From: Porticoccus sp964608185
GTDB taxonomy: Bacteria > Pseudomonadota > Gammaproteobacteria > Pseudomonadales > Porticoccaceae
DNA length: 48,244 nt
Direction of reading: 5' to 3'
Assembly: GCA_964608185.1 (NCBI GenBank)
Contig: CAZSMR010000005.1
Span: 1-48,244 of the forward strand
Shown: in pieces, positions 43,775 to 48,244 of the stretch
How the letters are laid out: every line of letters begins with the position of its first letter
Position numbering within the stretch: the first letter of the stretch is position 1
The notes under the pieces: generated by a model
Told to the model about the DNA's origin: nothing
Seen by the model: the letters and a program-made list of their open reading frames with translations, nothing else
Database searches by the model: none
Translations under genes and position numbers: made by a program

Positions 43775-45364
43775 TTAATTCTTTTCTTGGCTTATTAGGT
43801 ACTCTTCGTAGGAGCCGTGAAAATGTGAAATTTTTTGATCTTTAATTTCAATTATATGATTTGCTAGCGATGAAACAAACTCTCTGTCATGGCTCACAAA
43901 AATTAATGTACCATCATAATTTTCAAGAGCTAAATTAAGTGACTCAATAGCTTCCATGTCAAGATGATTTGTTGGTTCATCCATAATTAAAACATTTGAA
44001 TCTTTCATCATCAACTTTCCGAAAAGCAACCTATTTTTTTCGCCACCAGAGCAAACTTTAACTGGCTTCTTGAAATCATCGGTAGAGAATAACAACCGAC
44101 CAAGCGTAGCTCTAACTATTTGATCATCGTGATTAGGTTTTCTCCATTGACTCATCCAGCCAAACAAGTCTAGATTATTTTCAAATTCTGAAATACTATC
44201 TTGAGGACAGTAACCTAAGGCTACATTCTCCGACCATTTAATACGACCGCTAGTTTGGATGATCTCTCCCATTAGAGATTTAAGAAAAGTAGTTTTCCCA
44301 GCCCCGTTTTCCCCTATTACAGCTAAGCGTGAACCCGCATCTAGTATTAGATTTCCATCCTTAAATAATATATCGTCAAAAGAGTGACAAAGTTTTTCTA
44401 CAATAAGAGCCTGCCTGTGAAGTTTTTTATCTTGCTTAAAGCGAATAAACGGAGACACACGACTTGATGCTTTGATATCATCAAGTTTTATTTTAGTAAT
44501 TTGCTTTGCTCTAGAAGTAGCTTGTTTTGCTTTAGATGCATTAGCAGAAAAGCGACTTACAAATTGTTGAAGATCTGCAATTTGAGCTGATTTTTTTGCA
44601 TTCTCTGAATAAAGTAATTCACGTGCTTGAGTCGAAGCTAGCATGAAATTATCGTAATTTCCTGGATAAACCCTAAGTTCACCATAATCAATATCTGCCA
44701 TATGTGTGCAGACTGCATTCAGGAAATGACGGTCATGTGACACTATAATCATAGTGCTTTTTCTTTCATTAAGAAGAGTTTCTAGCCACCTAATAGTTGC
44801 TATATCTAGATTATTCGTAGGTTCGTCTAGCAACAATATATCAGGGTTTGAAAACAGTGCCTGAGCTAAAAGAACCCTAAGCTTCCATCCTGGAGGGATT
44901 TCAGACATCAAACCAAAATGAAGCTCTTCTCCTATACCGGCTCCTAATAGAACCTCACCTGCACGACTTTCGGCACTATACCCATCCAGCTCTGAAAAGC
45001 GTATTTCTAAATCTGCAACTTTCATGCCATCTGCATCTGACATTTCTGTTAGAGAGTATATTCGATCGCGCTCTAATTTGATCTGCCATAATTCTGTATG
45101 GCCCATTATTACAGTATCTATAGCAGTGTATTTTTCAAAAGCAAACTGATCTTGATTTAAAACACCTAATCTTTCATTGGGGCTTAGAGATATATTGCCT
45201 GATGTTGGTGAGATACTTCCTTCAAGTATCTTCATAAATGTTGATTTACCACAACCATTAGCACCAATTAGTCCATAACGGTTGCCGTGACCAAATTTTA
45301 CGGAGATATTTTCAAATAAAGGTTTTGGTCCAAATTGCATGGTAATATTTGCAGCAGTAATCAA
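43775..45364 (-). CDS. ybiT: ABC-F family ATPase, YbiT type
   Basis: A 529-residue soluble protein with two ABC ATPase domains and no membrane part, of the translation-associated ABC-F group. ABC1 has GANGCGKST (Walker A) and LLLDEPTNNLD, but its signature is the divergent EIPPGWKLR in place of LSGGxR, which is characteristic of YbiT. The linker after it (about residues 245-320) is basic. ABC2 has GENGAGKTT, CSGGEKNR and IMDEPTNHLD. It probably acts at the ribosomal E-site. Confidence 0.93.
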   Translation of the reverse strand: MITAANITMQFGPKPLFENISVKFGHGNRYGLIGANGCGKSTFMKILEGSISPTSGNISLSPNERLGVLNQDQFAFEKYTAIDTVIMGHTELWQIKLERDRIYSLTEMSDADGMKVADLEIRFSELDGYSAESRAGEVLLGAGIGEELHFGLMSEIPPGWKLRVLLAQALFSNPDILLLDEPTNNLDIATIRWLETLLNERKSTMIIVSHDRHFLNAVCTHMADIDYGELRVYPGNYDNFMLASTQARELLYSENAKKSAQIADLQQFVSRFSANASKAKQATSRAKQITKIKLDDIKASSRVSPFIRFKQDKKLHRQALIVEKLCHSFDDILFKDGNLILDAGSRLAVIGENGAGKTTFLKSLMGEIIQTSGRIKWSENVALGYCPQDSISEFENNLDLFGWMSQWRKPNHDDQIVRATLGRLLFSTDDFKKPVKVCSGGEKNRLLFGKLMMKDSNVLIMDEPTNHLDMEAIESLNLALENYDGTLIFVSHDREFVSSLANHIIEIKDQKISHFHGSYEEYLISQEKN

Positions 45365-45486
45365 TTAAGCACCTATTAATTTGAAAAATTAAATATAGAA
45401 ATTATAACCAGGTATAGATAGTTGGCAGCACTATAGGGAATTCTTTTAACATGGTCGAGTTAAATTAGATTTAATAAGATATTTTT

Positions 45487-46335
45487 TTAGTCAGCTTCTT
45501 TTGCTCTAGCAAGACGGGCCTCTTCTTCTGCTAAGGCAGCTTTTATTTCTTGAATGACTGTATCAACATTCGCTAGCGCAGAAGGTTCTTTGAACACACC
45601 ACTGAGAGTTATACTTGGATGTAGACTACCATCTTCGTAATGTCCCCATATTTCTTCTGCGTAACTGGTATTGATAAGTTTTGGAGCATAGTTTGCGAAA
45701 TATCGAGTCATGTTATTGACATCTCTCTTAAACATTAATTCAGCATTATTATTAGAAGCAGCATCTACAGCTTGTGGTAAATCGATAATAACTGCACCAT
45801 TTTTTCCAATTAACACATTGAATTCTGATAGATCTCCATGAATTATTCCAGCGCAGAGCATAAGAACAATAAAATTTATGATTATAGAGTGTTCTTCTAT
45901 TGCAGTAGCTTCAGTCATAGAAATATCTGCTAGCCTTGGAGCAACCTGATTATTTTTATCTGTTATTAACTCCATCAGAAGAACTCCGTCAAAGCAGCCA
46001 AAAGTTTCAGGCACTCTTACTCCGCAATCTCTAACTTTGCGAAGTGAGTCTATTTCTGCATTTTGCCATGTTTCTTCTTGTTGTTGTTTTCCGTATTTAG
46101 AGCCTTTTTCCATAGCTCTAGCACGTCGACTGTTTTTAACTTTTCGACCTTCTTGATATTGAACAGATTTTTTAAAACTGCGCTTATTTGCTTCTTTGTA
46201 TACTTTCGCACATCTTATTTCTGCCCCACATCTAACAATATATAAAGTAGCTTCTTTACCACTCATGATGGTTTGAATCACTTCGTTTATGAGCCCATCT
46301 TCGATAAGCGGCTTAAATCTTTTTGGTATTTTCAT
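45487..46335 (-). CDS. RIO1-like serine kinase
   Basis: A 282-residue bacterial RIO-family atypical protein kinase. It has a short N-terminal helix-turn segment (PLIEDGLINEVIQTIMSGKEATLY), the ATP-binding AKVYKEA lysine and a basic stretch with RARAME. The catalytic loop is IHGDLSEFNVLI with the catalytic Asp, and the metal-binding loop is IDLPQAVD in place of DFG. A glutamate/lysine-rich C-terminal tail follows. RIO kinases in archaea and eukaryotes act in ribosome maturation; the target in bacteria is not established. Confidence 0.9.
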   Translation of the reverse strand: MKIPKRFKPLIEDGLINEVIQTIMSGKEATLYIVRCGAEIRCAKVYKEANKRSFKKSVQYQEGRKVKNSRRARAMEKGSKYGKQQQEETWQNAEIDSLRKVRDCGVRVPETFGCFDGVLLMELITDKNNQVAPRLADISMTEATAIEEHSIIINFIVLMLCAGIIHGDLSEFNVLIGKNGAVIIDLPQAVDAASNNNAELMFKRDVNNMTRYFANYAPKLINTSYAEEIWGHYEDGSLHPSITLSGVFKEPSALANVDTVIQEIKAALAEEEARLARAKEAD

Positions 46336-46408
46336 TATAATTTTATGCAGAGGTTATTTTTTATACAAGTCAGTATAGCGATAAAGCAGGAGAACGGTCA
46401 TATTTTAC

Positions 46409-47830
46409 TTACTCTGATGGAGTGGAAATACTCTTGAAAGCAACAAGGGCTTCATCACGGGACTTTTTTAGGTCTACAATAGGCTTTGGATAAGTCTGAC
46501 CAAGGATTATATTTGCATCTTTTAAGACCTGTTCTGGTGCATCCCATGGGCTAGATAGATATTTATTAGGTAGTGAGGATATTTCGGGCACATATTTTCT
46601 TATATATTCTCCTTCAGCATCAAACTTTTGACCCTGTATAACTGGATTGAAAATTCTGAAGTAGGGGGCTGCATCAGAACCACAGCCGCTAACCCATTGC
46701 CAGCTTGCACTATTGTTTGCTAGATCAGCATCAATGAGAGTATCCCAAAACCAACGTTCTCCATGATTCCAATGAATACGTAGATTTTTTACTAGAAAGG
46801 AGCCAGCAACCATTCTAACCCGGTTATGCATATATCCTGTTTGCCAAAGTTCTCGCATTCCTGCATCAACCATTGGTATACCAGTTTTACCTTTTTTCCA
46901 TGCATCGAGCTTTATCTCATCAGCTATCCATGGAAAGTTGTTAAATTTAGTTTGGAGGTTTTTACTAGGGAGCTCAGGGTTGTAATAAAGTTGATGATTA
47001 GAGAATTCTCGCCAACCTAGCTCGCTACAAAAATGATCACTATTTTCATCATCCGTTATATTACGAATATCATGCCACAATTGATTAGGTGATATTTCTC
47101 CAAAATGAAGATAAGGAGAGAGCCTAGAAACATAGTTTTTAGATGGAATATTTCTTCCTTTTTTATATTTAGGTAAGCCTTTATCTATAAATTCTCTTAA
47201 ACGAATTGATGCTCCTTTTTCTCCTACCACCCAATGCTTATTGAGTTTTTCATGCCATGAAAAACTGGACAGTAATTTTAACCGATTTATATCCATTGAT
47301 TTTTGTGAATCATAAAAGTATCGAGGCTTTTTTGGAGAAATTAACGGCTTACGAGGCGACTCTTGTTGCAAGCAGCCTTTTCTATAGAAGGGAGTGAAAA
47401 CACCGTATGGTTGACCGTTATTATTTTTTATATTCCAAGGTTCCCAGAGAAGAGATCCATTAAAGCTTTCAGTCCTTATGTTTTGCTCGTCCAGATATTT
47501 TTTTATACTTGTATCGCGCTTAATTCTCCAGGGCTCATAACAACGATTCCAATATATACCGCTTATATTTAGTCGAGAAATAATATCTTTTAGGATATCG
47601 ATAGCATTACCCTCATAAACTGATAATTTGCCATCAATAGATTTATTAAGTGACTGAAGGGATGACTCAAGCCACCACTTGCTAGCACTCCCCATAGAAT
47701 AGCTACCAGCATTTTTTTCATCAAGAATATATATGGGTAGGACGTTATTGTGTTTAGAGGCTATAGTTAAAGAGGGATTATCTGAAAGACGCAGATCCTG
47801 ACGAAACCAATGTATCGCAATGTCATCCAT
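46409..47830 (-). CDS. phrB: CPD-class DNA photolyase
   Basis: A 473-residue light-dependent repair enzyme for cyclobutane pyrimidine dimers. The N-terminal antenna domain begins HWFRQDLRLSDNP. The FAD domain has SRLSPYLHFGEISPNQLW, WREFSNH, GIPMVDAGMRELWQTGYMHNRVRM, NNSASWQWVSGCG and FRIFNPVIQGQKFDAEGEYIRKYVPE, all marks of class I CPD photolyase, and the electron-transfer tryptophans are likely intact. The frame is open to an ATG at 47896, but ATG 47830 has AAGGGA immediately upstream and gives the usual N-terminus. The upstream adhesin-like gene ends 37 bp before it. Confidence 0.94.
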   Translation of the reverse strand: MDDIAIHWFRQDLRLSDNPSLTIASKHNNVLPIYILDEKNAGSYSMGSASKWWLESSLQSLNKSIDGKLSVYEGNAIDILKDIISRLNISGIYWNRCYEPWRIKRDTSIKKYLDEQNIRTESFNGSLLWEPWNIKNNNGQPYGVFTPFYRKGCLQQESPRKPLISPKKPRYFYDSQKSMDINRLKLLSSFSWHEKLNKHWVVGEKGASIRLREFIDKGLPKYKKGRNIPSKNYVSRLSPYLHFGEISPNQLWHDIRNITDDENSDHFCSELGWREFSNHQLYYNPELPSKNLQTKFNNFPWIADEIKLDAWKKGKTGIPMVDAGMRELWQTGYMHNRVRMVAGSFLVKNLRIHWNHGERWFWDTLIDADLANNSASWQWVSGCGSDAAPYFRIFNPVIQGQKFDAEGEYIRKYVPEISSLPNKYLSSPWDAPEQVLKDANIILGQTYPKPIVDLKKSRDEALVAFKSISTPSE

Positions 47831-47867
47831 GTCCCTTAAGCCCTTTTTTTTGCTTATAGTTATAGGT

Positions 47868-48244
47868 TTATTGAGATTGTTTAAAAATATTCTCACAAAC
47901 TTTTTTTAGAGCAATGCCTTTCGATGAGGAAGAAGAGAAAGAAAGAGGATATGCCCACTCCTTATCACTATTATTCTCAGTAATGCTTTTACCTTGGGCC
48001 ATTTGCCCTCTGAAAAAAACCCAATTTAGTCCTCTTTCTCTTGAAAGTTCACAGTCAGCTTCATGGTATACAATTACTGACAGATCCCCAAAAACTGGTT
48101 CTCTGTAGTCTGTTAATGAGTAGTAATATATATAATCTTTAATTTTTTTGACTCTATCAAGATCTATATAAATAGTATTTCCACTGCTACTACTTTTAGT
48201 AATTTCAATCCAACCTCCATAAGTAAAAGAGGAGAAGGTAAGAA
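47868..48244 (-). CDS. Surface-adhesin protein E-like domain protein, 5' end missing
   Basis: The minus-strand frame from the window edge (first whole codon ends at 48242) to TAA at 47868-47870 gives 124 residues. It reads GWIEITKSSSSGNTIYIDLD, KIKDYIYYSLTDY, SVIVYHEADCELSRERG, FFRGQMAQGK, EWAYPLSFSSSSS and GIALKKVC. The order of W, YID, DC, G-Q-M-A-G, W-P-S and terminal VC matches the small Surface-adhesin protein E domain (PF16747), in which the two cysteines probably form a disulfide. A signal peptide would be expected upstream, outside the window. It lies directly ahead of phrB on the same strand. Confidence 0.7.
   Translation of the reverse strand, partial: LTFSSFTYGGWIEITKSSSSGNTIYIDLDRVKKIKDYIYYYSLTDYREPVFGDLSVIVYHEADCELSRERGLNWVFFRGQMAQGKSITENNSDKEWAYPLSFSSSSSKGIALKKVCENIFKQSQ

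Noticed and set aside
46409..47896. Photolyase with the longer N-terminus from ATG 47896
   Set aside because: It would overlap the end of the adhesin-like gene; ATG 47830 has a good ribosome site and matches the family N-terminus.
1..48244. CRISPR arrays, insertion sequences, prophage, toxin-antitoxin or defence genes
   Set aside because: Looked for and not seen: no regularly spaced repeats, transposase, integrase or phage proteins were recognised; gene content is core genome throughout.

Overview
This is an AT-rich stretch of a gammaproteobacterial chromosome, with nearly all recognisable genes belonging to the core genome. Gene order resembles Pseudomonas and its relatives, from memory of the P. 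aeruginosa map: slt ... topA - two small unknown genes - lexA - nagZ - mfd - long-form GAPDH - nqrABCDEF - apbE, and separately gloB/rnhA/dnaQ and nadK/rhomboid/pepN. The P. aeruginosa neighbours sulA, psrA, aroP and fadAB are absent here. A sodium-pumping NADH dehydrogenase with its maturation genes, a NhaB antiporter and a CPD photolyase suggest a sunlit, saline (probably marine) habitat; this is inference. Two runs of N, one flanked by an exact 55-bp repeat, mark the sequence as a draft short-read scaffold.

Layout. 1-407: 3' relic of a phosphomannomutase gene. 408-1968: TIGR01777 epimerase, queD, and a tRNA-Val/tRNA-Asp pair with a strong promoter. 2320-9419 (+): nadK, rhomboid protease, yeaC-like gene, pepN, rlmKL, small glutaredoxin. 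9452-13569 (-): slt-tatD-S4 protein-reductase operon. 13778-18275 (+): small membrane protein, topA, two small conserved unknowns (the first interrupted by an artefactual gap). 18293-18987: lexA with tandem LexA boxes. 19207-21343 (+): nagZ and an MscS-type channel. 21435-24890 (-): mfd. 25077-27418 (+): an unknown lipoprotein and a long-form GAPDH broken by a 10-N gap. 27419-35048 (+): the Na+-NQR cluster nqrABCDEF-apbE-nqrM behind a 29-bp perfect palindrome resembling a Fur box. 35092-37280 (-): mltD and gloB. 37402-38825 (+): possible methyltransferase relic, rnhA, dnaQ. 38858-40369 (-): nhaB. 40647-42545 (+): sohB, bolA, DUF4399 protein. 42576-48244 (-): class V aminotransferase, YbiT-type ABC-F ATPase, RIO1-like kinase, photolyase and the end of a surface-adhesin-E-like gene.

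The genes cover sodium bioenergetics (NQR, its flavin transferase ApbE, NqrM, NhaB), cell-wall turnover (Slt, MltD, NagZ), DNA maintenance (TopA, LexA, Mfd, RnhA, DnaQ, photolyase), RNA and translation (two tRNAs, RlmKL, S4 protein, ABC-F) and proteolysis (PepN, rhomboid, SohB). I saw no CRISPR array, insertion sequence, prophage, toxin-antitoxin pair or defence island, and no undescribed multi-gene system. The points most worth following up are the Fur-like palindrome at the nqr promoter, a terminator-like hairpin inside the 5' end of apbE, the two gene relics, and the assembly defects.
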